DNA of 64,000 nucleotides from CAYJFD01 sp964369605 (lineage in GTDB: Bacteria; Bacteroidota; Bacteroidia; Bacteroidales; UBA932). This document shows, in pieces, positions 40,480 through 50,354 of the stretch (position 1 is its first letter; the number at the start of each line of letters is the position of its first letter). The stretch covers positions 183,137 through 247,136 of the forward strand of contig CAYJFD010000001.1 in assembly GCA_964369605.1 (NCBI GenBank), in the 5' to 3' direction. The notes under the pieces were generated by a model. It was not told where the DNA came from. It ran no database searches and worked only from the letters and a program-made list of their open reading frames with translations. The translations under genes and the position numbers were made by a program.

Positions 40480-41379
40480 TTATCTAATTAATCTTGTGAA
40501 TACGCTTAGCGGAAGAACTTTTCCAAAGCTATCTTTTAATAGAAGCTCGCCTGAAATTCTTTCCCCAGAGGTGCCGAAAGCACAACGCGTCAGAGTATCA
40601 GAAAGCATAGCAGAATATCCGTTTGAATAAAGATTTAGCACTAAAAAGCTATTTTTCGGAGCTAGAATAGTTGAACAGTGCTTAAGTAGTTCGTTTAAGC
40701 ATTCGTCTAATTTCCATCTTTCTCCATCTGGGCCGTGCCCGTAAGCAGGAGGATCAAGTAGTATACCGTCGTAAATTCTTCCTCTTTTAGCCTCTCTTTT
40801 TACAAACTTTAGCGCGTCCTCTACTACCCATCTAATGGAGTCTAAGTTACTTAGGTCTTGGTTCTGCCTTGCCCAGGTAACTACCTGCTTAACTGCATCC
40901 AAGTGAGTGGTGTCAGCACCAGCTGCCTTGGCAGCAAGTGATGCCGCGCCTGTGTAAGCAAAAAGATTCAAGACCTTAGGAGTACCCCCTAGTCTTTTAA
41001 CTTGTTGGTAGATAAAGTTCCAATTTGGACTTTGTTCTGGAAAAACACCAACATGCTTAAAAGATGTTAGTCCTAGACGAAGATTAAACTGAGGAGAAGA
41101 TTCACCTCCTCGATAGCTAATTTGCCACTGCTCAGGCATCTTCTTGGACATAATCCATGAACCTGAGTCTTCTTTGCCAGAGCGTCCAAACCCGGCACCT
41201 GTTTTAAAAGATGTATGTGCTAATTTATCCCATTTACTTTGAGGGAGACTCTTGTCCCATAGTGCTTTTGGCTCAGGTCTAGCAAGTATGTATGAGCCAA
41301 ATCTCTCAAGTTTTTCAAAATTACCTGAATCGATTAATTCATAGTCTTTCCAATGTTCAGAGGGAGATTCTAAAATCAT
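40480..41379 (-). CDS. SAM-dependent methyltransferase, RlmI/RlmK-like, 299 aa
   Basis: Class I Rossmann methyltransferase: VLNLFAYTGAASLAAKAAGA (SAM motif I), THLDAVKQVVTWARQNQ, IRWVVEDALKFVKRE and ILLDPPAYGHGP (the DPPxf/y motif of base N- or C-methyltransferases). The family acts on rRNA; the target base cannot be read here. The N-terminal 100 residues lack a recognisable PUA domain. It is the first gene of an operon with lgt, with a -7 box TATCTTTG at 41411-41404. Confidence 0.87.
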   Translation of the reverse strand: MILESPSEHWKDYELIDSGNFEKLERFGSYILARPEPKALWDKSLPQSKWDKLAHTSFKTGAGFGRSGKEDSGSWIMSKKMPEQWQISYRGGESSPQFNLRLGLTSFKHVGVFPEQSPNWNFIYQQVKRLGGTPKVLNLFAYTGAASLAAKAAGADTTHLDAVKQVVTWARQNQDLSNLDSIRWVVEDALKFVKREAKRGRIYDGILLDPPAYGHGPDGERWKLDECLNELLKHCSTILAPKNSFLVLNLYSNGYSAMLSDTLTRCAFGTSGERISGELLLKDSFGKVLPLSVFTRLIR

Positions 41380-41403
41380 AGTAATTTCTTGTTAATATCT
41401 TCG

Positions 41404-41411
41404 CAAAGATA
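41404..41411 (-). promoter_or_regulatory. -7 element of methyltransferase-lgt operon
   Basis: TATCTTTG on the minus strand, 25 nt before the ATG at 41379. It diverges from the pgk promoter. Confidence 0.55.
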
Positions 41412-41433
41412 GGTAAAATTATATTTAATTTAG

Positions 41434-41441
41434 TACTTTTG
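41434..41441 (+). promoter_or_regulatory. -7 element of pgk
   Basis: TACTTTTG, 25 nt upstream of ATG 41466. The -33 region lacks a clear TTTG. Confidence 0.5.
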
Positions 41442-41465
41442 CTTTCAAATAATACTTTATACACT

Positions 41466-42716
41466 ATGCAGAATATAGATACCTACAACTTCAATGGAAA
41501 ACGTGCAATAATAAGAGTAGATTTCAATACTCCCTTAGATCAAGAATTTAACATTACAGACGATACCCGAATAAGGGCAGGAATTCCAACATTGAAAAAA
41601 ATACTCTCATCGGGTGCATCACTAGTCATTATGTCGCACCTAGGAAAACCCTTAGAAAAGAATATAAAGTATTCACTGATACACATTAAGAGTAGGATAG
41701 AAGAGCTACTAGGACAAAGTATAGATTTTTGCGATGACTGTCTCAAGGCAGATGAGCAGGTCGCTGCTTTGAAAAGCGGTGAAGTCTTACTGCTTGAAAA
41801 TGTCAGATTTTATCCAGAAGAAGACTGTGTTCCGCGTATACCAAAAGATGCATCAGATGAGCAAAGAGCACAAGCAAAGAGCGAACTTAAGATAAGTCAG
41901 CAAGCATTTGTTGATAAGTTGGCATCTTATGCTGACTGCTATGTTAATGATGCTTTTGGAACAGCTCACAGAGCTCACGGCTCAACTGCGCTAATCGCAA
42001 GCCGATTCCCAAATGATAAAATGTTCGGCTATGTAATGCAAAATGAAGTCGAGGCTATAGACAAAATAAAAGCTAGTCCAAAGCGTCCGCTGACAGCGAT
42101 AGTAGGAGGAGCAAAGGTGTCATCGAAAATAGGAATAATAGAATATCTACTTGATTTTGTAGATAATATGATAGTTGCGGGAGGAATGTGCTTTACATTT
42201 GAAAAGGCCCTAGGGGGCAATGTCGGAAATTCACTTTGTGAAGATGATCAAATAGATGTTGCGCTAAGGACGCTAGAGAAAGCAAAGAAAAAAGGAGTTA
42301 GAATATCATTCTGTAAGGATGTCGTAGCAGCGGACCGTTTCGCAAATGATGCAAATACTCAGATTTTTCCAGCAAATGATATACCAGATGGATGGATGGG
42401 TATGGACGCAGGTCCAGAGACCTTGAGTGAGTGGGAGGAAATCTTGAGAGCTTCAAAAACTGTTCTGTGGAATGGACCAGCAGGAGTGTTCGAGATGCCT
42501 ACATTTGCTGAGGGCACTATGAAAGTCGCATCAATATTAGCGCAGATAACATCCGAAGGAGTTTATACTCTAGTTGGAGGAGGCGATTCAGTCGCAGCAG
42601 TTAAACAGTTAGGTTATGCAGATAAAGTGAGCTATGTTTCTACAGGTGGAGGAGCGATGCTAGAGTCTTTAAAAGGAATAGAACTTCCAGGAATAACAGC
42701 TATAAGAGAAAATTAA
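41466..42716 (+). CDS. pgk: Phosphoglycerate kinase, 416 aa
   Basis: Glycolytic enzyme interconverting 1,3-bisphosphoglycerate/ADP and 3-phosphoglycerate/ATP. N-terminal substrate motif GKRAIIRVDFNTPLDQEF, then VIMSHLGKP and YVNDAFGTAHRAHGS. The nucleotide-domain motifs are AIVGGAKVSSKIGIIEYLL, WMGMDAGPETL, LWNGPAGVFEMPTFAEGT and GGGDSVAAVKQLG. ATG 41466 gives the normal N-terminus MQNIDTYNFNGKRA; the in-frame extension upstream overlaps the promoter. It heads a run of plus-strand genes with short gaps. Confidence 0.97.
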   Translation: MQNIDTYNFNGKRAIIRVDFNTPLDQEFNITDDTRIRAGIPTLKKILSSGASLVIMSHLGKPLEKNIKYSLIHIKSRIEELLGQSIDFCDDCLKADEQVAALKSGEVLLLENVRFYPEEDCVPRIPKDASDEQRAQAKSELKISQQAFVDKLASYADCYVNDAFGTAHRAHGSTALIASRFPNDKMFGYVMQNEVEAIDKIKASPKRPLTAIVGGAKVSSKIGIIEYLLDFVDNMIVAGGMCFTFEKALGGNVGNSLCEDDQIDVALRTLEKAKKKGVRISFCKDVVAADRFANDANTQIFPANDIPDGWMGMDAGPETLSEWEEILRASKTVLWNGPAGVFEMPTFAEGTMKVASILAQITSEGVYTLVGGGDSVAAVKQLGYADKVSYVSTGGGAMLESLKGIELPGITAIREN

Positions 42717-42728
42717 TAAAAGTATCTA

Positions 42729-44075
42729 ATGAATAAAGGAAGGAAAGATAAGAAAATTAACTCAAATAACAGAACCTACAATTTTCTTAGGAATTATGTG
42801 GATTCATCTTTCTTACTAGCATATAGGAGTATTCGATATGTAGGAAGAGAAAATATCCCTAGTGAAGGAGCTGTAATATTCGCTCCAAATCATACGAATG
42901 CACTAATGGATGCACTAGTAGTTCTAGCCATAGATAAAAAGGCAAAAGTCTTTGTAGCTAGAGCAGATATATTCAAGAACCCAACTCTAGCAAAGATATT
43001 GCGCTTCTTAAAGATAATGCCTATTATGAGGGTTAGGGATGGACTTGAAAACGTGCGAAAGAATGATAAAATAATAAATGAATCAGTCGAGGTACTTTGT
43101 GACGGAACACCTTTTTGTATCCTTCCAGAAGGAACACATAACGCGAGGCACTCGCTACTTCCTCTGTCAAAGGGGATCTTTCGTATTGCGATGCAAGCGC
43201 AGAGCCATATCCAAGATGAAACAGCAGTAAATATCATCCCCATAGGAATAGAGTATGGAAATTTCTTTCGATTCCGCTCAACAGCTTTAGTGAATATTGG
43301 AAAACCAATAAATATTAAGGAATACCTAAAGCAACATAGTGAGCTATCGGATTCTGAGCAGATGAATCATTTAAAGGATAAGTTAGCAGAAGAAATGAAG
43401 GATCTAATTCTGTATCTACCAAATGATGATAACTATGATGCCGCACTAGAGATAGTGTCACTAAGACTAAACCAACAAGTGAGTGAACTTCCTAAAAATA
43501 AGGAAGATAAAAAGAGAAGAGAGTTAGAGACACGTCTAAAAGCTAATAGAATATCTGCGTCAAAGATTCAAACGCTAATAGAACAAAGGCCAGAAGAAGC
43601 AAAGCAGCTATTAGCCCAAGCAAAACAAATCTATGACCTAAGGAAGAAGAAGGGAATAAACCTATCCTCGGTCGTAGCAAAACGTCCTATTGGAGCTATC
43701 TTATTAAAAACCTTCCTTTTCTTACTCGGCTTGCCATATATATTGGCATCCTCTATTTTGATTTTACCTATTACAGCACTTTCAAGATATCTACATAAGC
43801 TTACAAAAGACGAGGCCTTCTATAATTCGATTAGGTTTGTACTTACGCTGATACTTTGGCCAATACTTTTACTAGTCTATACTATCTGTATCTTTAATGT
43901 CTTACCGCTAGAGTGGGCACTAGTGGCAGAATGTGCACTGATTCCCTCTATCCTAGTAGCCTCAGATGGTTTTAGATTAATGCGCTGTTTGTTATCAGAC
44001 CTAAAATTACTATGCAGTAGTGATCTAAGGAAAAGAATAAAGGAGTTGAAAATAAAAATTAAAGAAATTTTATAA
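42729..44075 (+). CDS. 1-acylglycerol-phosphate acyltransferase-like protein (PlsC family), 448 aa
   Basis: The acyltransferase core has FAPNHTNALMDALVV (the His/Asp catalytic motif, here with five residues between His and Asp rather than four) and ILPEGTHNARHSLLPLSKGI (the glycerol-phosphate binding motif). A helical, charged middle (about 215-310) is followed by two membrane helices (about 325-390). This longer form resembles the Bacteroidota subgroup with 'NHxNALMD'. It probably acylates lysophosphatidate or a related glycerophospholipid at the inner membrane. It starts 12 nt after pgk. Confidence 0.87.
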   Translation: MNKGRKDKKINSNNRTYNFLRNYVDSSFLLAYRSIRYVGRENIPSEGAVIFAPNHTNALMDALVVLAIDKKAKVFVARADIFKNPTLAKILRFLKIMPIMRVRDGLENVRKNDKIINESVEVLCDGTPFCILPEGTHNARHSLLPLSKGIFRIAMQAQSHIQDETAVNIIPIGIEYGNFFRFRSTALVNIGKPINIKEYLKQHSELSDSEQMNHLKDKLAEEMKDLILYLPNDDNYDAALEIVSLRLNQQVSELPKNKEDKKRRELETRLKANRISASKIQTLIEQRPEEAKQLLAQAKQIYDLRKKKGINLSSVVAKRPIGAILLKTFLFLLGLPYILASSILILPITALSRYLHKLTKDEAFYNSIRFVLTLILWPILLLVYTICIFNVLPLEWALVAECALIPSILVASDGFRLMRCLLSDLKLLCSSDLRKRIKELKIKIKEIL

Positions 44076-44084
44076 AAAACGATA

Positions 44085-46145
44085 ATGAAGAAAATATTTT
44101 ATTTAGCTATGCTACTAGGTTTATGTAGTTGCGTTCAGTCACAAGACGCCGGTACTATCATCGAGAAGAAAGATATCGTGATAGAGAATGAAACGATGAC
44201 ACCAGAGATAATGTTAACATTAGGAGCTCTTTCTGATGCTCAATTATCTCCTGATGGAAAGAAAATTCTTTATGGAGTAAGCTATACCTCTATCGAAGAG
44301 AATAGACGAGTAAGACAGCTATATACAATGAATATTGACGGTACAGCCAAAACTCAACTTACTCATTTTTCAAAGAGCGCCTCAAATGCTCGTTGGTATA
44401 ATGGAGGGAAGTCAATACTTTTCTTACAAGCAGGACAGTTATATATAATGAGTGCCACAGGTGGCAATATCAAGAAAATCAGTGAGGTGCCAGCGGGAAT
44501 TTCTGGATTTTCTCTTTCTCCTAATCAAGAGAAAATAATGTATATCTCAAATGTTCAATATGCTATTAAACCAACAGATAACTATTCAGATCTACCTCAG
44601 TCAAGCGGTCGTACTATCACGGATTTAATGTATCGCCACTGGGATCATTTTGTAGAAACTATTCCACACACTTTCCTTGCAGATTTTGATCCTGCAACAA
44701 CACTAGTTAGTGGTTTAGACCTAGTTGAAGGAACACTATTTGAACTACCTACTCTTCCATTCGGAGGAACGGAGCAGTTAGCGTGGAGCCCTGATGGAAA
44801 ACAAATCGCCTATTCTTGTCGTAAGGTAGTGGGTAGAGAATATGCTTTCTCTACGAATACAGATATCTACTTATATGATATTGCGAAGAATAAGCACACG
44901 AATATCACTGAAGGAATGCTAGGATACGATACTAACCCTATTTATTCTCCAGATGGTAAATATATAGCTTGGATAAGTATGGAAAGAGCAGGTTTTGAAG
45001 CAGATAAGCAAAGACTGTTTATTATGGATCTTCAAACTAAGCAAAAGAAAGAACTTACAGATAAATTTGCATACAATGTAGCTTACCCTGCCTTTAACGA
45101 GACTGGAGATAGAATTTATTTTGCATCTCTTTGTAATGCAGTACAAGCATTATTCTATACTTCTTTAGATGGAGAAATAACTCGTATTACTTCAGAAGAT
45201 CAGTGGTTTGATTTCTCTGCACCTATACCTGTAGGAGACAAACTTATCGCATTAAATAAGTCTATGTACCAGCCTTCAGAGATAGTTTCAGTAAATATCG
45301 CTGATGGATCATTTGAGAACTTATCGAATGAAAATATGGAGTTCCTAAGTCAGCTTAATATGGGTACTTGTGAAGAAAGATGGATTACTACAACCGATAA
45401 TAAGAAGATGCATACGTGGGTATTATATCCACCTAATTTTGATAAGACAAGAGAATATCCAGCCATCCTGTTCTGTACAGGTGGACCACAAGGGACATTA
45501 AGTCAGAGCTGGTCAACAAGATGGAATTTTGCACTTATGGCTTCTCAAGGCTATATAATAGTACTTCCTAATCGTCGTGGAACAACAGCCTTTGGCCAAG
45601 AATGGTGTGATCAAATCTCAGGAGACTATATGGGACAGAATATGGATGACTATCTATCAGCTGCAAATAATCTACTTGAGGAGCCTTATGTCTCAAAGAT
45701 GGGCGCATCTGGAGCTAGTTATGGTGGATTCTCTATCTATTATCTAGCCGGAATTCATAATAATACATTCGACGCCTTCCTTTCACACGCAGGAATCTTT
45801 AATCAAGAGCACATGTATATGATGACAGAAGAACTTTGGTTCCCTAACTGGGATAATGGAGGAGCACCATGGGATAACAATCCTATAGCTAAGAAACACT
45901 ATGCTTCGTCAGCGCATACATTAGTTGAAAAATGGGATACTCCTATAATGGTGACACACGGTGAATTAGATTATAGAGTTCCAGTAGATCAAGGTATGGC
46001 AGCATTCAATGTAGCTCAGATGATGGGAGTTCCATCTAGAATGTTACTTTTCCCTGAAGAGAATCACTGGATACTTAGACCTCAAAATGCAGTGCATTGG
46101 CAAAGAGAATACTTTGCGTGGTTTGATCAATGGTTAAAAAACTAA
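44085..46145 (+). CDS. S9 family dipeptidyl peptidase, DPP5-like, 686 aa
   Basis: A signal sequence with possible lipobox LCSC is followed by a beta-propeller (about 50-420; repeated 'SPDGK.IAY' blades) and an alpha/beta hydrolase domain. The catalytic triad is Ser545 (GASYGGF), Asp629 (GELDYRVP) and His661 (ENHWIL). Size and spacing agree closely with Porphyromonas gingivalis DPP5 as I remember it, an enzyme that releases dipeptides from peptide N-termini in the periplasm of peptide-fermenting Bacteroidales. The specificity call is by similarity only. The DUF456 gene follows after 2 nt. Confidence 0.92.
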   Translation: MKKIFYLAMLLGLCSCVQSQDAGTIIEKKDIVIENETMTPEIMLTLGALSDAQLSPDGKKILYGVSYTSIEENRRVRQLYTMNIDGTAKTQLTHFSKSASNARWYNGGKSILFLQAGQLYIMSATGGNIKKISEVPAGISGFSLSPNQEKIMYISNVQYAIKPTDNYSDLPQSSGRTITDLMYRHWDHFVETIPHTFLADFDPATTLVSGLDLVEGTLFELPTLPFGGTEQLAWSPDGKQIAYSCRKVVGREYAFSTNTDIYLYDIAKNKHTNITEGMLGYDTNPIYSPDGKYIAWISMERAGFEADKQRLFIMDLQTKQKKELTDKFAYNVAYPAFNETGDRIYFASLCNAVQALFYTSLDGEITRITSEDQWFDFSAPIPVGDKLIALNKSMYQPSEIVSVNIADGSFENLSNENMEFLSQLNMGTCEERWITTTDNKKMHTWVLYPPNFDKTREYPAILFCTGGPQGTLSQSWSTRWNFALMASQGYIIVLPNRRGTTAFGQEWCDQISGDYMGQNMDDYLSAANNLLEEPYVSKMGASGASYGGFSIYYLAGIHNNTFDAFLSHAGIFNQEHMYMMTEELWFPNWDNGGAPWDNNPIAKKHYASSAHTLVEKWDTPIMVTHGELDYRVPVDQGMAAFNVAQMMGVPSRMLLFPEENHWILRPQNAVHWQREYFAWFDQWLKN

Positions 46146-46147
46146 GA

Positions 46148-46636
46148 ATGGAAACATTACTAATAATACTAGCGATAGTAGCCTCTATAGTAGGAGTCCT
46201 AGGAGCATTTTTACCAGTGCTTCCAGGACCTCCTATTAATTGGGGGGCTTTGTTGATAGCCTTCTTCTTCATAGATGGAGCTGATGATGTTATAACAAAG
46301 AAGTTATTAATCATATACTTAATCGTTACTGTGGTAGTAACCATAGTGGACTATATCGTACCTGCCTACTTTACAAGGATAACAGGAGGATCAAAATCAG
46401 CCTCAAGAGGCTCAGTCGCTGGAATGTTGGTAGGCTTAATTTTCTTCCCTCCAATAGGAATGATAGTCGGGGCTTTTATCGGAGCGGTACTAGGGGAAGT
46501 GATACTAGAAGGAAAACAGTTACAGAAATCAATAAAGCCAGCCCTAGGATCCTTGATAGGATTTGTCGTAGGTACTGGCTTTAAGCTAGTGGCATCTATT
46601 ATGATGCTATATCATTTGGTAGTGGCAGTATTTTAG
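46148..46636 (+). CDS. DUF456 family membrane protein, 162 aa
   Basis: Four to five hydrophobic helices with the family's VLGAFLPVLPGPPINWGALL near the N-terminus and glycine-rich RGSVAGMLVGLIFFPPIGMI in the middle. The function is unknown. ATG 46148 directly follows the peptidase stop; the in-frame start at 46130 would overlap it. It overlaps the convergent aminopeptidase P gene by 4 nt. Confidence 0.9.
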   Translation: METLLIILAIVASIVGVLGAFLPVLPGPPINWGALLIAFFFIDGADDVITKKLLIIYLIVTVVVTIVDYIVPAYFTRITGGSKSASRGSVAGMLVGLIFFPPIGMIVGAFIGAVLGEVILEGKQLQKSIKPALGSLIGFVVGTGFKLVASIMMLYHLVVAVF

Positions 46637-48024
46637 CCTCTCATAGCCTCTTCTACTTCTTCAACAGTAATAGGCAGACGTTTAGACCCTAACAGTCTAG
46701 CTCCGTCCTCTGTGATAAGTACGTCATCTTCTAAACGGATTCCACCAAAGTCGTAGTAATCTTTTAACTTATCAAAGTTAATGAATTGGGCATTTGTTCC
46801 CTCATTTTTCCACTTCTCGATCAAGGCTGGGATAAAATATAGTCCAGGTTCATTAGATACTACGTGGCCAGTTTCAAGCATCTTTCCAAATCGTAATGAT
46901 CCTAAACCGAACTGTGAAGATGGGCGATAGTTATCGTCGTAACCTACATAGATTTGACCAAGATCTTCCATGTCGTGGGTATCCATACCCATAGCGTGGC
47001 CAAGTCCGTGAGGCATCATAAGAGAATGAGCTCCAGCTGCGACTATTTCTTGGACATCTCCTTTAAGGATTCCAAGATCTACAAGACCCTGTGCTAGTAC
47101 CGCAGACATCTTTTGATGAACCTCAGTGTATGATATGCCAGGACGAGAGAGTTCAAAGGCTAGATTATTCGCTGCAAGGACGATGTCGTATATCTCCTTT
47201 TGTTTTTGAGTAAACTTTCCAGAAGATGGCAGAGTACGAGTGAAGTCAGATACATAATTTGTATTAGTCTCAGCTCCAGCGTCAACTACTAATAGTCGTC
47301 CCTCAGTTAGGATCTGGTGGTGCATGTGGTTATGTAGCGTTTCTCCATTTTGAGAAAGGATAATAGGGAAAGATGGCATAAGACCTTCAGAGGCAGCTAT
47401 ACCTTCCATAACTCCTACGATATGCTGCTCTAGTACTCCTAGTTTTGCCATTTTCATAGCAGTGATGTGCATCTTATAACCTAAGTCAGCAGCCTTGTCC
47501 ATTTCTATAATTTCGCAAGGCTCTTTGATAAGCCTTAAAGCCACTACAGCCTTAATTAACTCCACAGATGCAGAATCCTTGATTTTATCAAAAGGGATTT
47601 CTAAAAGCCTATTGATGTGAATCATATTTTTATGTCTATACGGAGGAAGGTAGTGTATCTTTCTACCAGCACTGCGAGCTTTGGTTATATACTCATCAAG
47701 AGCAGCAAAAGGAGCAGTCATATTAACCCCAACTTTTTCTGCCTTCTCTTTAAGAAGGGCCTGAGGACCCATCCAGATAATATCATCGATGTCTACATCA
47801 TTTCCAAATACTACTATCTCTCCAGAGTCTATATCTAGTATAGCTGCGTGATCTGGGTCAGTTAGACCAAAGAAATAATTAAAAGTACTATCTTGGCGAT
47901 ATTTGTATGTATTGTGAGGATAATTATATGGTGCCTCTCCAGTACCTAATAATAAAATTAGTCCTGAATCCATTTTTGAAAGAAGACTCTCTCTTCTTTT
48001 TACATAAGTTTCTTTTGAGAACAT
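46633..48024 (-). CDS. pepP: Xaa-Pro aminopeptidase (M24B), 463 aa
   Basis: Removes N-terminal residues preceding proline. The N-terminal domain (about 1-165) begins FSKETYVKRRESLLSKM. The pita-bread domain has the metal ligands in VVDAGAETNTNYVSDFTRTL (two Asp), HGLGHAMGMDTHD (His), NEPGLYF (Glu) and RLEDDVLITEDG (Glu). Length is typical of aminopeptidase P. It is the last gene of the lpxK-murA-murB-pepP cluster, 11 nt after murB. The lack of a signal peptide indicates a cytosolic enzyme. Confidence 0.95.
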   Translation of the reverse strand: MFSKETYVKRRESLLSKMDSGLILLLGTGEAPYNYPHNTYKYRQDSTFNYFFGLTDPDHAAILDIDSGEIVVFGNDVDIDDIIWMGPQALLKEKAEKVGVNMTAPFAALDEYITKARSAGRKIHYLPPYRHKNMIHINRLLEIPFDKIKDSASVELIKAVVALRLIKEPCEIIEMDKAADLGYKMHITAMKMAKLGVLEQHIVGVMEGIAASEGLMPSFPIILSQNGETLHNHMHHQILTEGRLLVVDAGAETNTNYVSDFTRTLPSSGKFTQKQKEIYDIVLAANNLAFELSRPGISYTEVHQKMSAVLAQGLVDLGILKGDVQEIVAAGAHSLMMPHGLGHAMGMDTHDMEDLGQIYVGYDDNYRPSSQFGLGSLRFGKMLETGHVVSNEPGLYFIPALIEKWKNEGTNAQFINFDKLKDYYDFGGIRLEDDVLITEDGARLLGSKRLPITVEEVEEAMRG

Positions 48025-48035
48025 AATATAGTTAT

Positions 48036-49049
48036 TTAATAAATATTTACTTCATAAGTTAATTTAATGCCAAATCTCTCTTGAACAGATTGACAGATTA
48101 ACTCTGATAATTCAAGTACATCTTTTCCGTCAGATGAACCTGTGTTGATTAAAACAAGGGCCTGCTTTTCATATACCCCGGCTCCCTTGTGTGTTTTACC
48201 CTTCCATCCACACTGGTCTATAAGGTATGCAGCTGATAATTTAACAGAGTCCTCATTATGCGGATAGTAGCTAATATTTGGATAAAACTTTAATATGGTG
48301 TGTAGAACTTTTTTATCGATAATGGGGTTAGTGAAAAAGCTTCCAGCATTTCCAGTTACTTTGTAATCAGGTAACTTTGAATCCCTAAGCTCTGTAACAT
48401 AGTTTCTGATGTTTTCTAAAGATAAGCTAGATCTATTCTTGTCAAATTTCTCATTCAGAGCTTTGTAACTTAGATTGAAAATAGGCTGCTTGCTAAGTCG
48501 TAGGGTGACTGAGGTAATGATGTATTTTTTCATCTCCTCGTCCTTAAAAATAGAGTAGCGATAAGAGAAGAAGCAATCCTCATTTAAAAATGTTCTTGTG
48601 TCTCCAGTATTTAGATCTATGGCCTCAATCTTTACGATGTAGTCCTTTATTTCTACTCCGTATGCCCCTATATTTTGAATAGCTGCACTACCAGTCTCTC
48701 CAGGTATATTAGAAAGATTTTCTATTCCGTAAAGCCCCTTCTGGATACTGAATTTTACTACTTCATCCCAGTTTACTCCTGCCCCTATTTTAAGGTTGGC
48801 TGAAAGACGGGACTCTGCATTTATTTCTATAAAATTTATTTTAGAATGTAGAACTGTTCCTGGAAAGTTCCTTGTAAGAAGAAGGTTGCTACCTTCTCCA
48901 ATATGCATCACAGGGTGTTTTAGTTCATTTGATTTAATATATTCGATGATTTCTTCTTTAGAGCTATACTCTAGGAAATAGGCACAAGAATAGTCGATAT
49001 TAAATGTGTTATGTTTTAGTAGTGAGTAGTTCGTCTTTATGTCTATCAT
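48036..49049 (-). CDS. murB: UDP-N-acetylenolpyruvoylglucosamine reductase, 337 aa
   Basis: FAD enzyme that reduces the MurA product to UDP-MurNAc. Motifs: HTFNID-type start (KHNTFNIDYSC), GEGSNLLLTRNFPGTVLHSK (FAD binding), GIENLSNIPGETGSAAIQNI, YRYSIFKDE, GNAGSFFTNPII (catalytic Ser region), SAAYLIDQCGWKGKTHKGAG and a final 'V...FGIKLTYEVNIY'. This is the type I architecture of about 335 aa. Its ATG overlaps the murA stop by 4 nt. Confidence 0.96.
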   Translation of the reverse strand: MIDIKTNYSLLKHNTFNIDYSCAYFLEYSSKEEIIEYIKSNELKHPVMHIGEGSNLLLTRNFPGTVLHSKINFIEINAESRLSANLKIGAGVNWDEVVKFSIQKGLYGIENLSNIPGETGSAAIQNIGAYGVEIKDYIVKIEAIDLNTGDTRTFLNEDCFFSYRYSIFKDEEMKKYIITSVTLRLSKQPIFNLSYKALNEKFDKNRSSLSLENIRNYVTELRDSKLPDYKVTGNAGSFFTNPIIDKKVLHTILKFYPNISYYPHNEDSVKLSAAYLIDQCGWKGKTHKGAGVYEKQALVLINTGSSDGKDVLELSELICQSVQERFGIKLTYEVNIY

Positions 49050-50353
49050 AGTATTCGGGTAATTTTCGCACCTAGTGCGTTAAGACGTGATTCAATATTT
49101 TCGTATCCACGGTCTATTTGTTCAATATTGTTGATTTGGCTTACTCCATCAGCACTTAATGCTGCGATTAATAGAGCGATTCCTGCTCTGATGTCTGGAG
49201 AAGTCATATTTCTGCTTTTTAGAGGGAATCTTTGGTCTTGTCCTATTACTACAGCCCTATGTGGGTCGCATAATATGATTTGAGCCCCCATATCTATTAA
49301 ATTATCTATGAAGAAGAGGCGACTCTCAAACATTTTTTGATGTATAAGAATACTTCCTTTTGCTTGGGTCGCTACGACAAGGATGACACTTAGAAGGTCA
49401 GGGGTCATTCCTGGCCAAGGTGCATCAGCTATGGTCATAATAGAGCCATCGATAAAAGATTCTATTTCATAGTGCTCCTGCGCAGGGATATATATATCAT
49501 CTCCTTTCTGTTCTAGTTTAATTCCGAGTCTTTCAAACTGCTTTGGAATGATTCCTAGATTCTCGAAACATACATCCTTGATAGTTAGTTCGCTCTTAGT
49601 CATGGCTGCCATACCTATGAAACTTCCGATCTCAATCATATCAGGCAGTATCCTATGCTCAGTGCCGTGTAAAGAGTCAACTCCTTTAATTTTAAGGAGA
49701 TTTGAGCCTATTCCCTGTATGTCTGCTCCCATATCTACAAGCATCTTACATAGCTGCTGAATATAAGGTTCGCAGGCAGCATTATAAATAGTGGTATTGC
49801 CGGAGGCTAGAACAGAAGCCATAATAATATTTGCTGTTCCTGTAACAGATGCTTCGTCAAGAAGTATGTAGCTGCCTTTAAGTTCATCTACATATAGTTC
49901 GCAAAGTTCCTTGTTTGGGTCGTAATCTAGCTTTGCTCCAAGCGCTTCGAATCCTCGAAAATGAGTATCAAGGCGACGGCGGCCTATTTTATCCCCTCCA
50001 GGTTTTGGTATGAGTACCTTCTTAAATCTTGCAAGAAGGGGGCCAGACAACATAATAGCTCCCCTAAGGCCATTACTCTTCTTAATATATTCTTTGCTGT
50101 ATATATAATCAGTGTCTATGTCCTCAGCCTTGAAACTATAATCGTTCTCACTTATCTTTTCTACTATCACGCCCATGTCGCTAAGTAGTTTGATAAGATT
50201 GTTAATATCTAGGATGTTAGGAATATTACGAATGATAATTTCTTCCTTCGTTAGTAGCACTGCCGATATAATTTGAAGCGCCTCGTTTTTTGCTCCTTGA
50301 GGAGTAATTTCCCCAGATAATCTATGTCCACCTTCTATTATAAATGATGCCAT
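49046..50353 (-). CDS. murA: UDP-N-acetylglucosamine 1-carboxyvinyltransferase with Asp at the fosfomycin site, 435 aa
   Basis: First committed step of peptidoglycan synthesis (PEP plus UDP-GlcNAc). Motifs: GGHRLSGEITPQGAKNEALQ (substrate Lys-Asn), LSGPLLARF, EASVTGTANIIMAS, DAPWPGMTPDLLSVILVVAT and SPDIRAGIALLIAAL. The flexible loop reads PGGDKIGRRRLDTH, so Asp121 replaces the usual catalytic-loop Cys (Cys115 in E. coli), the residue alkylated by fosfomycin. The change is encoded by GAT at 49991-49993. It follows lpxK by 1 nt and overlaps murB by 4 nt. Confidence 0.96.
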   Translation of the reverse strand: MASFIIEGGHRLSGEITPQGAKNEALQIISAVLLTKEEIIIRNIPNILDINNLIKLLSDMGVIVEKISENDYSFKAEDIDTDYIYSKEYIKKSNGLRGAIMLSGPLLARFKKVLIPKPGGDKIGRRRLDTHFRGFEALGAKLDYDPNKELCELYVDELKGSYILLDEASVTGTANIIMASVLASGNTTIYNAACEPYIQQLCKMLVDMGADIQGIGSNLLKIKGVDSLHGTEHRILPDMIEIGSFIGMAAMTKSELTIKDVCFENLGIIPKQFERLGIKLEQKGDDIYIPAQEHYEIESFIDGSIMTIADAPWPGMTPDLLSVILVVATQAKGSILIHQKMFESRLFFIDNLIDMGAQIILCDPHRAVVIGQDQRFPLKSRNMTSPDIRAGIALLIAALSADGVSQINNIEQIDRGYENIESRLNALGAKITRIL

Positions 50354-50354
50354 C

